From Lonicera japonica (taxonomy: Eukaryota; Streptophyta; Magnoliopsida; Dipsacales; Caprifoliaceae), in contig CM038463.1 in the NCBI GenBank assembly GCA_021464415.1, positions 5,704,001 through 5,768,000 of the forward strand: a stretch of DNA of 64,000 nucleotides. The letters are read 5' to 3'. Position numbers and translations under genes: made by a program. Positions within the stretch are counted from its first letter, which is position 1. Each line of letters begins with the position of its first letter. The notes under the pieces were generated by a model. It ran no database searches. It was not told where the DNA came from and saw only the letters and a list, made by a program, of their open reading frames with translations. Below, one piece after another: positions 21,840 through 33,650 of the stretch.

Positions 21840-23293
21840 CAAGTCTTGGATGGCATGCTTCAGGGCGCAACAATTATCAGTGTTATGTCCAAATCCTTGA
21901 TGGTAAGTGCAACGTTCATTGGCATTCCAGCCAGGGGGAGCTGGGTTGGGGGGTGTGCAAGGAGCTAGCAGCTGCAGAATACCCTCAGCTTATAGCGTGG
22001 TTAAAGTCTAACTCTGTGGACGGTGTTTCTTTCTACTGCTCCTCTTTTTCTGCCTTTCTTCTTGCGGATAATGGAAGCTGGTTTCTTGATAAGGACTCGA
22101 GCTTTGGTAAAACTAGACTTGATTAATGGCTGGGGTGGTTTTCTCATATTAAGAAGATGTTTTCTTAGCCTTGGCAGCTTGGGCAAGTTCTTCTTCGATC
22201 TTATTAGCCACGTGCATCAAGGCCTTGTATTGGTCGAAATATTGGTGACCCATGCCGTCTTAGATCTCAGGCTTAAAGTTCTTGACAATTATCCCCAATT
22301 GTTCTTCTTCAGGAATTGTGTCGACCAGTTGAGATGCTAACTCTCTCTAGCGAGTGATGAAGTCACTAACATTCTCATATTTTCTCTGTTTTGTCATCCC
22401 GAGATTCTTACGGGTGACTTTGAGCTCCTCGTTGGACTTATAACATTCCATGAACTCTTTCACTATACTTTTCCGGTCGGCTACTTAGTGCTTCTCTAAA
22501 CTCAAAAACCAACTGTGGGCTGGTCCAGTGAGAGTCTGGTGGAAACCTTGGGACAAATGATCCTCTTTCAACCGTATAATTGCATGGTTCAGACATAGGC
22601 TCTGAGGTGCAGGTGAGTTGGAGTATTCCCCGAGAACTTCTCGATGTGAGAATGTTTGAAACCAAACGGCAAACGGGCATCTGGGTATAGAAATAGGTTT
22701 TGAAAATCGGTGATGTCATCAACCTTTTCGGCCACCCTCTGGTTTAAAGCTTTTATCTAATCCTTAAGTGTGGTAATGGCTTCATTTTTTTGGTCTAATT
22801 GATTACGGTCTCAGGGTATTGGCCCTTGTTTGGATCTCCATCGAGAATGGCTTGAGGATTGTGGTATTGAAGGGGTTGGTTATGCTCAGGGTTCAGCCAG
22901 GTGGCTTCGAGATTTTATAATGGTGATACATTGATGTTGGCAGGGACCATAGAAGGTGGGAGGTTGATGCTGGCATGAACTGAGGGACTATGTTGGAGAA
23001 TATTGGGTGCAGCTACTGGGCCTTAGGCTTGGTTGTCTTCGACTGGGTATGGATTTGGATTGGGTTAATTTAGTTCAGCTCGTGTTCTGGTAGTGATTAG
23101 GGTGTCCAGACGAGCTTGTGTGGCTACTTGGTGATTCTTCGTGATGGTCATAGACCGGGTCAGATCCTGGATTTTATGGGAGAACAAGACCATGTGGCAG
23201 ATCCGCTGCATGAGAGGCTTCATCATGGTTACCCTCAGTATTATTGACCCCAGTTTGATTGATCAGTAGCTCAGTGTTGCGAATAAAAGGCAT
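21840..23293 (-). pseudogene. Ogre/Tat-type gag pseudogene, copy 1
   Basis: This is the gag capsid gene of a Ty3/gypsy element, aligned with the better copy at 37455-39022. A start ATG (MPFIRN) lies at 23291-23293. The capsid region is readable in pieces at about 22740-22400: KVDDITDFQNLFLYPDARLP, then HLHLRAYV, then W/G-rich sequence matching the retrotransposon gag domain. The zinc-knuckle-like region maps to about 21960-21850. Frameshifts and stops break every frame, so the frames at 22001-22722 are fragments in wrong or shifted phase. It is more decayed than copy 2. Confidence 0.78.
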
Positions 23294-23512
23294 GATTGGT
23301 GGTGAGTCTGATCTCATGAGTTGTCTAGTGCGATAGATAATCGGAGTGTGGTGAAGAATGGGGAGAAATAAATCGGGGATTGACCGAAAAAATCAATATT
23401 TTGTCATGGGTTGCATAATTCTCAAAAAACTATGATTTGATAGGAAAATAAAATTGAAAACCACTTTTTGGTGTTTAAGCAAAAAACAGACCGACGGCAA
23501 TAACTTGAGACC

Positions 23513-24803
23513 TGATAAGTGCCCAAAATTATTATTTAAACCCGCAAATAATAATATTTTGTTATAATATAATTAATGCTTAAATTATAGAGGATTAATA
23601 TTTATTTTATCTTTTTGTAGGGAAGAAGTAAATTATAATAAAAAGCCTAAAAGGTGGAAGAAGTCTACTGAAGATCAAAAAGGAAAATAAAGAAGAAAGA
23701 ATATTCCAATTCAATATTATCTCCTAATTCGAATACAACTCATTTTTCTCTCTCTTAATTAGAATCCTAATTGAACTCAAAGTTGTTATTTCTTCTACAA
23801 TTCTAGTTTCCTAAACCTTGTAAACTTCTATCTCTCATTCCTATATATAGACCCATTCTCTACACATAATAATATAGAAGAAAAGATAGAGAAAATAGAT
23901 AGAGAAAATAGTTAGACTATATATGTTATTAGAGAGTTCTAGAGAGAGAAAATTCTCTATATACTAGTTGCCGTGCGGCCAAAGTATTAAAGGAGCAGAA
24001 GTGGACAGCGTAAAGCCGTACGGTACACGCTAGTTTGAGCATCACAAACAGGGACGCTTTCTAGCTTTCTAATATTTTATAGTTTGTATTTAAGTACTTT
24101 AACTTTAATTTTAATGGTGAATTATTACTTTGTTTTAATGTGTTATTTATTTAATATGCTTGGCTAAATTATCTCCCAAAGGGGAGGGATGAAACCGCCA
24201 TGGATGTAATGGGCTTAATTTAATTCTAATTGATTTTTAATGATTCGTCCCGAATTAAAATATATTTTGAAATTACCATTACTATAACGTGTGTTTTCTT
24301 TCTAGTACTTTAATTGTCTTTAAAATAAAGGAAGGATCTCTTATGATCACCATAATTGGGGATACAGGCGATGCCTATTTTTATTTATATTAGTTTTAAG
24401 GAAAGAATGATAGTGATTTTGAATTTGTTTATATAGTAGGGATGTATATTAAAAATATAATTAGATACTTTTTTGTTTATATCTATGGTGGTGGATTCTT
24501 TTTCCTTGGGATTTTTTATTACTGATTATTTTCTTTCTTTAATTTAAATTAGTTTATTTTAATTAATTTAATTTCATAGTTTAGATAATCTCAAAATCAA
24601 AATTTAAAAACTGTTTTAATTTGGTTCCTAAAATATTGGATTTCGACAAACTCTCCTACTTTTAAGGTATTAACTTGGATTTGGATTGACTCCTACTTAT
24701 TCGCTATACTAATTTAATTAATTTTACATAAAGTAGGGTTTTATTACATTTAAGCATGGAATTAAGCAACAACAAATTATTTATAAAAATTCCCCTTAAA
24801 TCA
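23513..24803 (+). mobile_element. Solo LTR (Athila-associated family) inserted in Ogre copy 1
   Basis: The 1291-bp segment begins TGATAAGTGCCC and ends CTTAAATCA. It is flanked by AGACC (23508-23512) and AGAGC (24804-24808), a 5-bp duplication with one mismatch. The empty site is visible in copy 2 (ACTTGAGAGCCCC near 39267). Fragments of the same LTR lie at 44530-45146 and 53890-54396 around the Athila element, so it is probably that element's family. A TATA-like CCTATATATAGACCC sits near 23850. No internal region is present, so it is a product of LTR-LTR recombination. Confidence 0.88.
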
Positions 24804-25714
24804 AGAGCCCCATGGACAGGTTTAGGGTAAGAATATATATTCTTGAGGTGCCCTTATAACATTTTGATTTTGAAAATCAATTTTTAAAAAAATTCATTTT
24901 GGAAAATGACTCATTTTTGGAAAATATTTTTGAAAATCGGTAAGTTCTCTCCTCTTAGAGTTGCTTTTCATGAAAATAGTGACAGGAAAATTCTCACTAA
25001 TGATTGTTAGCGAGGAATTTCTACGGGCAGGGTTGGACAACCACCAGCGTACTTGCCAAACCAAGAATTGGTATACATGGAAAGGCCTTTTGTTCACTAA
25101 TCTCACGACTAACGGTCAAAAAAACATGCAAAAATTTGTGTGTACTAAGCAAACACATCCTATATGCAAGCGTGATTTGATAGGTAAAGTTTAGGCTCCC
25201 TCCTATCTAGCTAAGTCTTGCTATATACCCCAAGGGCGAGTACGTGTAAGGATCTTTTGATATACGTTCTGGGAACGAGAGTGTTTTCGTCACTCGATAT
25301 ACCTCGGTTGGTACTTGACCAAGGAGAGTGAAAATAAGAGCTTTCGGTTTATGTTGCCCCAGACGAGCCAACTCCCTACTCACTAAGCAGTATTTTCGGG
25401 TTAACTGGGATAATTTCATACTCGCGATAATGCATGATGATAGTGTGTGCGTGCAAAATAACAATTATGGAGGTACATTATGAAGAATGCTTTGGGGTTT
25501 GTTCGAGTACTTTCAATTTTTATTTACGAAAAGATTTTCCTAAAACAAATAATTACAAACAAAAAGGGAATCAGGGTATCCACCTAAATCGCATCTATGT
25601 TATCCTAAAACTAAGACCGAAAAGAAAAGCACGCAAATACAAACAATTATGCACGCATATTCTACTATTGTATAGAGTTTAATCATCTTACAAAATTCCC
25701 AGCATAATTGCCAC
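24804..25714 (-). other. Leader between 5' LTR and gag, Ogre copy 1
   Basis: It matches 39268-40185 in copy 2. It contains a degraded PBS (25697-25713, plus TCCCAGCATAATTGCCA, against the intact site in copy 2). A minus frame at 25207-25464 (85 aa, MLFCTHTLSS...) is also open in copy 2 at 39597-39935. Ogre elements are known for an extra ORF upstream of gag, so this could be its remnant. However, many of the differences between the copies change the residue, which argues against selection on a protein. Confidence 0.6.
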
Positions 25715-27726
25715 TGTGAGAACCCGCGCTCTCGACGCCAGCTCCCTCAGCGGCGATTCCTCTGGTTTCCTAGTTAATTTTGAAAATAGTTCATTTTATT
25801 ATAAATAAAAGGTGACAATTTGCAAAGGAATCAGAGTCACCAGTTTGTTTTACTAAAAAAACAAGTCTGTGTAAAAGAGAAACACTTATGAATTAAACGA
25901 CCTCTTAAACATAATTAATACGAAACCAGTTGATTTAAAGGTTCGGGGATTAAGCTAAGAATCGAGAAGGTGTTAGGCACCCAATTCGCCCTTTTGGTCT
26001 CTAAGTAGGATATGCGTTAAATTATAATCGAACATTTGCATATTAATTGATGTAATCGTAAATCAGCCCATAATTTTAGGAAAACAAGATTTTAGGGTGG
26101 GGATGGAAAGCATATGCTTCGTAATTCGCCCTTCAATTTTAGAAATAAGCGTGTGTGTGTGATTTGAAAAAATGATATTTATAATGATAGATAGCAAAAC
26201 AAGTGTTTTTGGAAAGATTTAGGGCTTTTCGAAAGTTAATTCGATTTGGGATATGATATCCTACAATCATCGAGATTCGTTCATCAATAGTGTTCTACAG
26301 TTTAATAATTTAAACTGGTATTGACAAATCAAGTACTCTCATATTGGATATTTAAGTAAGCACCGTGATTTATAGATTAAACCGGTTACAAATGTGTATT
26401 GATTCCTTTGTAAACTGAGACTGATAAAATTGAAATTTTATAAAATTAACTGATAAAAATATATTTAAAATGGTTTACAGCTCATTCTACGCCTTTGGTT
26501 TCGAAAACGAGTTTTAAATGTGAAATATAGACTGATTTTGAGATAAACAACAATTTTTACATGCAATTGATCAATTATAGCTGATAAAATAAAGACAGAT
26601 AAAAAATTAAAGCGAGACTAAGATAAAAAATACGTGAGAGCCTCGAAAATAGTATAATATTATGTTATAGCACTGTTCCTGAATTCCCAGAGCTGTCTGA
26701 TGCCTCAAATGGGGCCAGTGCATGTATATTTATAGCTGTAGAATAATTAATGGGCTGGGTCTGGAAGTGTTTGTCCGCGGACAAAGGGTGTCTCCGCGAA
26801 CAAACACCTTGATCGTGTCCGTGGACAAAGGGTGTGTTCGCAGACAAACCCCTGATTTAAACGTGTGACAATTCTTGCAATTTCGAAAAAAGAAACATCA
26901 GATTAATCTGATTTTATAACATGTTATTACCCATGTTAAGACCTACCTACTGTCCAAATTTTAGAATTTTTGGACATCGGGAAGGCCTCCATTTGATTTC
27001 CCAAACTTAATTCTCGGTTTTTCAAATTCCCAAAGATCTAACAGTCGAATCGAGCTGATTTTTTGATATGTTATTCCCAGTAACATTTCCTAACTCTCTA
27101 CAAAATTTCATGATTTTTGGAGTTCAAGAAGTGTCAAAACGCAAAAAGACAAAAAATCGGCTGGGAGGGGTTTGTCCGCGGACAAAGGGGTGTCCTTGGA
27201 CAAAGGGCGTGTCCGCGAACAAACACCTTTGTCATGCCTGCGGACAAACCCTTGATTGAACGTGTGACGGTTTTTTTAATTCTCGCCAAACAGTTTATTG
27301 GATCGACCTGATTTTTTAGTATATTGTTCCCCATTATCTAAACTATTTGGATTTTGGAAAGGTCGTCTTTTGATTACCCGAAGTAAACTTTCAATTTTTT
27401 GAATTCCTTGAGATCCGACCGTCGAATTGAGCTTAATTTTGACTATGTTGCTCCTTGTGGAAATTTTTAACAACCCTCAAAGTTTGAGCATGATCAGAAA
27501 TGGGGAACTCTCCTTTTATAATTTTCCAGAAGTTTTGACGGTTTTCGATTTCAACGGCTTTCGGTAATTCTCGTAACTTCTTGTCCACGTGTCCTTTTGG
27601 CTTCCTTCTTTGACCTGTATCACATGTAAATAATATGTATGCATCTAGGAATGCTCGTATATGCATGCATGTTCATTTTCTTAGAGTTCGGGATTCTTGC
27701 AGGGGTCGCAAAATGAGGTATTCACA
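25715..27726 (-). repeat. 5' LTR of Ogre copy 1 (LTR-b)
   Basis: The LTR is 2012 bp. On minus it starts TGTGAATACCTC at 27726 and ends GGGTTCTCACA at 25715, with the PBS region directly beyond. Palindrome clusters of the TTTGTCCGCGGACAAA type lie at about 27170-27260 and 26770-26860. A TATA box (CTATAAATATAC on minus) lies at about 26725-26736. The R/U5 half runs left to the PBS. The frames on both strands at 26665-27334 are driven by the palindromes. Confidence 0.9.
26725..26860 (-). promoter_or_regulatory. Ogre LTR-b core promoter: TATA box with upstream palindromes
   Basis: On minus, several copies of a TTTGTCCGCGGACAAA-like palindrome (perfect centre GTCCGCGGAC at about 26772-26782) lie 35-130 bp upstream of CTATAAATATAC. 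The same order is seen in LTR-d and LTR-e. Function is inferred. Confidence 0.55.
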
Positions 27727-29095
27727 TATGAGGATAGAAAGCATGTGCTTCGTAATTCGCCCTTTGATTTTATAAATCAGTGTGCGTATGTGATTTGAAA
27801 AATGATTTTGATAATGATAGATAGCAAAATATGTGTTTTTTTGGAAAATATTAAGGCTTTTCGGAAGCTAATTCGATTTGGAATCAAATATCCAACAATT
27901 CTTGAGATTTGGCCGTCAATAGTGTACCACAATTTAATTACATAAACTGGCAATGATGAATTCGGTACTCTCATATTGGATATTTAAGTAAGCACAGCGA
28001 TTTATAGATTTAACCGGGTATAAACGCTTATTGATTTATTCATGGATCGAAACTAATAAAACCTAAATTTTGTAATTTTAACTGATAAAAATATGTTTAA
28101 AAATGGTTTCATCTCGTTTCATGCCTTTAGTTTTGAAAATGGGATTTAAATATAAAATCTGGACTAATTTTGAGATAAACAACAATTTATACATGCGATT
28201 GACCAATTATAACTGATAAAGTAAAGACAGATAAATAAATAAAGCTGGACTGCGATAAAAAAATACTTGAGAGCCTTGAAAATAGTATAATAATATTTTT
28301 GAGCACTGTTCGCGAAATTTCAGAGATGACTGATGCTTCAAATGGGGTCAGTGCATGTGTATTTATATCTAAGAAATATTTATGGGCTAGGCCATGATTG
28401 TTCGTCTGGCAGACAAAAGAAATGGATGTTTGTCTGTGAGACACAAACTTTTTGTGTCTTATGGACAAAGAAAATGGATGTTTGTCTGGGACACACAAAC
28501 TTTTTGTGTCTTATGGACAAAAGAAATTGATGTTTGTGTGGTAGACACACTTTTTGTATCTTGTGGACAAAAAATGGATGTTTGTCTGGCAAACAAACAT
28601 TTATTCCTTTGAGATGGTTTTTGCTATCTCGGCCTAACAATGCGACAAATTGATCTGATTTTTTAATATGTTCTCCCCCATAATACAGCCTATTTATTGA
28701 CCAAATTTGAGCTCATTTGGACTTCGGAAGGCCTCTATTTGATTGCCCAAAGTAAACTCCCAGTTTTATGAATTCACAGAAATTCGGCCATCGGATTGAG
28801 TTGATTTTTGAGTATATTACTCCTTATAGTACTATTTAACAACCTTAAAAGTTTGACGATGATCAGAACTCAAGAACACTCATTGTAAAAGTACTCACAA
28901 GTTTTGACAATTTTTGATTTTGTTAGCTTTCGGTAATTTACGTAACTTCTCGTCTGGATGTCCTTTTTGCTTCCTTCTTTGACATGTATCACATATACAT
29001 AGTATGTATGCATGTATGAATGCTCCTGCATGAATGCGTGTTCATTTTCTTAGAGATCAAGATTCTTGCGAGGGTCGTAAAATGAGGTGTTCACA
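27727..29095 (-). repeat. 3' LTR of Ogre copy 2, truncated (LTR-c)
   Basis: It abuts LTR-b with no intervening base: the left edge matches LTR position 26097 onward, so ~380 bp of the U5 end are missing. On minus it starts TGTGAACACC at 29095. The TATA region is at about 28358-28370. Its U3 module is unlike that of the others: three ~65-bp repeats with GACACAAACTTTTTGTGTC hairpins (28400-28610) replace the CGCGG palindromes. Confidence 0.85.
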
Positions 29096-29471
29096 AACCC
29101 TCTCGGCATAGGTTCTTTGTGAAGTTAAAAAACTAAGTCGATAACGACATTGCATCATTTCGCGGCACTCGCATGAATCCTCTGTGCTATTTTGAAAACA
29201 ATGCCATGAAAATGATGCCATGCCGTGCTGTTTATCACTGGTGGGGGTGGATGGGTGATTTTGGGATCAATCGAGAAGCGTCCTATGCGTTGCTGTTATG
29301 TGCTAAGCTATGGTACTCCTCTTATCTATTAGCAAAAATATTTTGGTTGTTGAACTGGTATACTCTCACTGGTAGGGATGGTACTGTCAATGATTCTCAT
29401 TCGGTTGTTGAGCTGATGTACTCTCACTGGCAGGTTCTGTCGACGATTCTTATTCGGTTGTTGAGCCGATG
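29096..29471 (-). repeat. 3' UTR end and remaining R1 units, copy 2
   Basis: It matches 16599-16940 of copy 1: CCTCTCGGCATAGG next to the LTR (polypurine-like on minus), then about 2.3 R1 units from 29346. It breaks off after GAGCCGATGT at about 29471. The open frame 29173-29649 crosses this junction and is not a gene. Confidence 0.8.
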
Positions 29472-30203
29472 TCAACATGGCTTAAAACGTGCCTGTGTTG
29501 GCACAGTTTATAACCATTCCCAAACAGTTCTTATCTTATTTTCTCTCCCGCCTTTGACCAAGTTTCCCACCTATTTGAAAAGCCAAATAGGCATAGTTTT
29601 TAGCTGTGCCAAAACTGTTCCTATCTTTATTCCCTTTCCACCCCTTTGACCAAATCTCCCGCCCACTTGAAAAGCCAAATTTTAAATCATTTTTCAAGAA
29701 TTCCGCTCATAATTTCATTACAAGATATTAAATTTTATTTAAAAAAATATAATAAAATTTATTTATTGTTCACTTTTTCTAACCGTATAATGGAAATGAA
29801 AATTTTGCCTAAATACCCATATTTCATTTTTTTTCTCGAAATAAGACCATTTTGACTTTTTTAAAGTTTATATTTTTAAATTAATTAATTTTACTTTATA
29901 AAACCTACATATTGTACAGTTAAACCTTTTATAATTAATATTCAATAACTTAATAATTCTTACATTATATATATTTTTTAAGGAACAAAGTTTGCAATTA
30001 ATATTTTTTATATTAGTACTTTTATTTGCGAATCCTTTTGTTTAGTTGTTAAATATGATTTTTTTTCTTTATAATCTAATTATTTTATAATCCCTAAGTA
30101 TTATACTAAAATTAAATTTAAAACTTGTCGTACTAAAATTAAATAGATGGTTTTCATTTTAACTAAACATATAGTTTTTTTGTGATTAAGAAATTAATAA
30201 TAG

Positions 30204-31480
30204 CTCGAAACGTTATAATGCATTTGATCTAAAAGTAGGATTTCACGGATTAGTTTAGTAAAACATCATTGTTATACTTATGGCTCGTTTGGTTGCCTCT
30301 TGTCAAATTATAAATTAGACAGATTACGATTTTCACATTTAATTGTGTTTGGTTGTGAAAATCGAATATTATAATTTCATTTCATTCATCAATATTTATA
30401 TAATTAATTTCAAGTAAAAAACTAGATATTACACAATTCTAGAACTAGGAAATTCACTCTTACCATGAATTTGTAAAATAACCACTGCTTATACTAAACA
30501 TTGATGTCTATGGAGAAAATTAACAAAGAATTTTAGATATGGGGTTCGAAACGTTATAATGCATTTTCTCAAAAAATAGGATTTCATGGGTTAGTTCAGT
30601 AAAACATCATTGTTATACTTATAACCCATTTGGTTGCCCCTTGTCAAATTATAAATTAGACAGATTACGATTTTCATATTTAATTGTATTTGGTTGCGAA
30701 AATTGAATATGATAATTTCATTTCATTTATCAAAATTTATATAATTAATTTCAAGTAAAAAAACTAGATATTACCCAATTCTAGATCTAGGAAATTCACT
30801 CATACCATGAATTTGTAAAATAACTAGTGCTTATACTTAACATTGATGTCTGTAGACAAAATTAACAAAGAATTAGATATGGTTTTCGAAACGTTATAAG
30901 GCATTTTATCTAAAAGTAGGATTTCATAGATTAGTTTAGTAAAACATCACTGTTATACTTATAGCTTGTTTGGTTGCCCTTTGTCAAATTATAAATTAGA
31001 CAGTTTACAATTCCCACATTTAATTGTCTTTGGTTGTGAAAATTGAATATGATAATTTAATTTCATTCATCAAAATTTATATAATTAATTTCAAATAAAA
31101 AACTAGATATTACCCAATTCTAGAATTAGGGAATTCACTTCTACCATATATTTGTAAAACAACAAGTACTTATACCTAACAATGATGTCTATGGACAAAA
31201 TTAACAAAGGATGTAGGATTTCAGGGATTAGTTTAGTAAAACATCATTGTTATATTTATGGCTCGTTTGGTTGCGCCTTATCAAATTATAAATTAGTCAG
31301 TTTACGATTTTCACATTTAATTGTGTTCGATTGTGAAAATTGAGTATCATAGTTTAATTTCATTCATCGAAATTTATATAATTGGTTTCAAGTAAAAAAA
31401 CTTACATTACCCAATTATAGAATTAGGAAATTCACTGCTACCATATATTTGTAAAATGACTAGTGCCTATACTTAACATG
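30204..31480. repeat. Tandem array, ~340-bp unit, 4 copies
   Basis: Units start near 30204, 30545, 30885 and about 31210 (the fourth lacks ~45 bp at its start). Each contains GGATTTCA..GATTAGTTTAGT, AAAACATCATTGTTATACTT, GGTTGCCCCTTGTCAAATTA and GAATTAGGAAATTCACT in order. Units differ by about 5-10 % by eye. The size is in the range of plant satellite monomers. Confidence 0.93.
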
Positions 31481-32039
31481 ATATATATATTTTAAATACT
31501 GTAACAATGGGTTTAAATATTTGTTTTACCGTGCCAGATCAATCTACTACATTATAAAGCTTGAACACAGTTCGTTAATCCTGAAGCTGTGTCAGGTTTT
31601 TGAATGGTCGATTTTGTCTCATTGTTCATTCTTTAATTTCACAAATATTATAATATAATCATAAGCAATTATACTTAGAAACCTTGCACTAATAAGGGTG
31701 TTTAGTACCTCAATCACTGGACCACTTATTATTATTTTAGTTTTTATTTCGTCAAAAATTTAGTAATACTTAAAATTAAAATAAAATCTAGGAATACTTA
31801 AAACTAGAAATTAGGTAGAAGGTCTTACTACACATTGATTTTTACCAAAACTCCAATGAATAATATTTTTTTGAATGAAGGGCCTATTTTTAATTGGTAA
31901 TTAGTGTAAGAGGCCTATTTTATTTTATATTTTAAATGAAGGTATTTGAATAAATTTAAATATCATTTAATTAATAAAAACATGTTATATATTACCTAAA
32001 TTACCCATTCTTTATGAAATTTGCACAAAAAATATGAAT

Positions 32040-32145
32040 ATTGCAGTGAAATATGGACTGCAAAGTTTACATTGCAGTAAAATATGGACTGCAAAGTTCA
32101 TATTGCAGTGAAATATGGACTGTAAAGTGCATATTGCAATCCATA
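32040..32145. repeat. 31-bp tandem repeat, 3 copies
   Basis: ATTGCAGTGAAATATGGACT, GCAAAGTTCAT is repeated at 32040, 32071 and 32102, with a partial fourth (ATTGCAATCCAT). The rest of 31481-33190 is AT-rich and I see nothing else in it. Confidence 0.9.
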
Positions 32146-33192
32146 TTTTAATGCATATTGGTATTTTTAAGTTTATGTTAAGGGTTGGGATGTCATTTTA
32201 TAATGAAAAAAAACACATATCATATTATTAATAAAATAAAAAATAGGCCCTTTATTTACAAAAAATTATTCATTGGCTTTAGTGTGAAAATCTTTCTCTA
32301 ATAAGACCTTTTTTTTAATTGTCCATACATAAAATTAAAGAAGGCTTGCAGCGAATCACCACTAAAGTGATTTCGTCCAATATGGCGGTTATATAACTTG
32401 AGATCTTGCCCATATAAAAGTAATTAGGTATTACCACCGTACTAGCTTATTGAATCTTAAAATTAATACTTTCTTAGTAATGATATTTTGTAAACCTTCA
32501 TTTAGTTATAAAAAGAAGAAGTTAGTCTTAACATATTTTAGTAGTCAAACAATCCATTTAAACTAAAACAAAACAAAAATAAAAGTATACTATTAAGTGT
32601 TTATCTCTTATAGGATAGGAAAATTACAAAAAAGGCAATAAATTTTAAAAAATAATTCAAATAACTGCCAAAAATAGAAAATTGCAGAGATCATGGGATC
32701 CCACAGTGTTGATGCCAAGAATCGCGCCAAAGTTGATAGAAGTCAAGTCTGACCTTACTAGCTCAAGCTATTACCAAATCAAAACTTTCCAGAAATAGTA
32801 AATTCGCGAATTCGGAGGTCTAAACAAAGGAATTTGGCCGAAAACTAGCGTGCATCATCGCCAGAGGTGGTGATATGAATTCTTTGGGCAGTTTCCGGTC
32901 AAACTAGCCTAGTGCCACGTGATTTTGATGATATTACTTTTTGGGCCTGATGGACTTGCATCGGTATATTGTGAACAAATATATATACATATTATTTCTT
33001 TCGTCTTATATTAATATTTTTGTAAAAAAAATTTAAAAAAATTGTCTAAATTATTTTTTGCTCCTCTTTAACTTTTTTTTAGCCAATATTTTGATTTTTG
33101 ACACCCTTAAATAATTTTTTATTTTAATGCTATAGATTTTTTCTAACCTTTTATTTTAAAAGAATAAATATGTATCTCATATAAAAAATTAT

Positions 33193-33650
33193 GTGACTAA
33201 TTTATATGTAAAATTAAAAAATAAAAATAGACTATATTGCTACACTCACACACACATCACACGTTTTGAGATCTCCTACACTATCACACCAAATCCAAAA
33301 TATCACGCTCTCAGTATATCTCTCCTCTCAAAACTCTCACATCTCAAAAGCCTCACTTTCACTGTCGTCTCTCAGTCTCACGGTATCTCATTCTCAGTCA
33401 GTTCTAATGATCGATCTACCCACTCTTCCCCTCTAGCCCACGACACAACCTTCGATCCTCCACCACCACTGGTCCACCACCTCCGATCCTCCACCACCAC
33501 CATTGTTCCACCATCACCGACCCTATTTTTACTGTTTTTGCACTACCACGGCTCCACATCTTACTCTATTTGTCTTGCGCCGCTGATCCCCCATCACCAC
33601 CACCGGCCGTGCCTCTCATCAATCCCTAACACGAGTAAGCCCTAAAACTT
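33193..33650 (+). other. Gene-like 5' segment, possibly captured exon
   Basis: A CT-rich leader (CTCTCAGTATATCTCTCCTC) leads into a Pro/His/Ser-rich stretch with CACCACCAC runs, then a consensus plant splice donor (ACGA|GTAAGC at about 33631). The open frame 33193-33645 has no domain and begins upstream in AT-rich DNA, so the frame itself is doubtful. The composition is unlike the surrounding AT-rich DNA. It could be a transduplicated 5' UTR/exon carried by the insertion. Confidence 0.3.

Larger units (their letters stand above)
15590..27726 (-). mobile_element. Non-autonomous Ogre/Tat-type element, copy 1
   Basis: The element is in minus orientation: 5' LTR 25715-27726, degraded PBS 25697-25713, leader 24804-25696, a solo LTR of another family 23513-24803, gag pseudogene about 21840-23293, then ~5 kb of tandem arrays and spacer, then a polypurine-like tract and the truncated 3' LTR 15590-16598. 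No protease, RT, RNase H or integrase motif occurs between gag and the 3' LTR, and copy 2 lacks them in the same place, so pol was lost before the two copies formed. The tRNA-Arg-type PBS, the gag type and a repeat-filled 3' UTR are known traits of Ogre/Tat elements. This matches the gag-only (TR-GAG) class of non-autonomous elements. Confidence 0.82.

Noticed and set aside
26665..27334. Frames encoding RGHxxxCPRT-like repeats
   Set aside because: They follow the GTCCGCGGACAAA palindromes of LTR-b and recur on both strands.
28187..28640. Cys/His/Pro-containing frames on both strands, similar to small zinc proteins
   Set aside because: Produced by ~65-bp hairpin repeats in the U3 of LTR-c; no conserved spacing.
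29173..29649. 158-residue plus-strand frame
   Set aside because: It crosses the junction between the Ogre R1 array and the foreign insertion, so it cannot be an ancestral gene; no domain.
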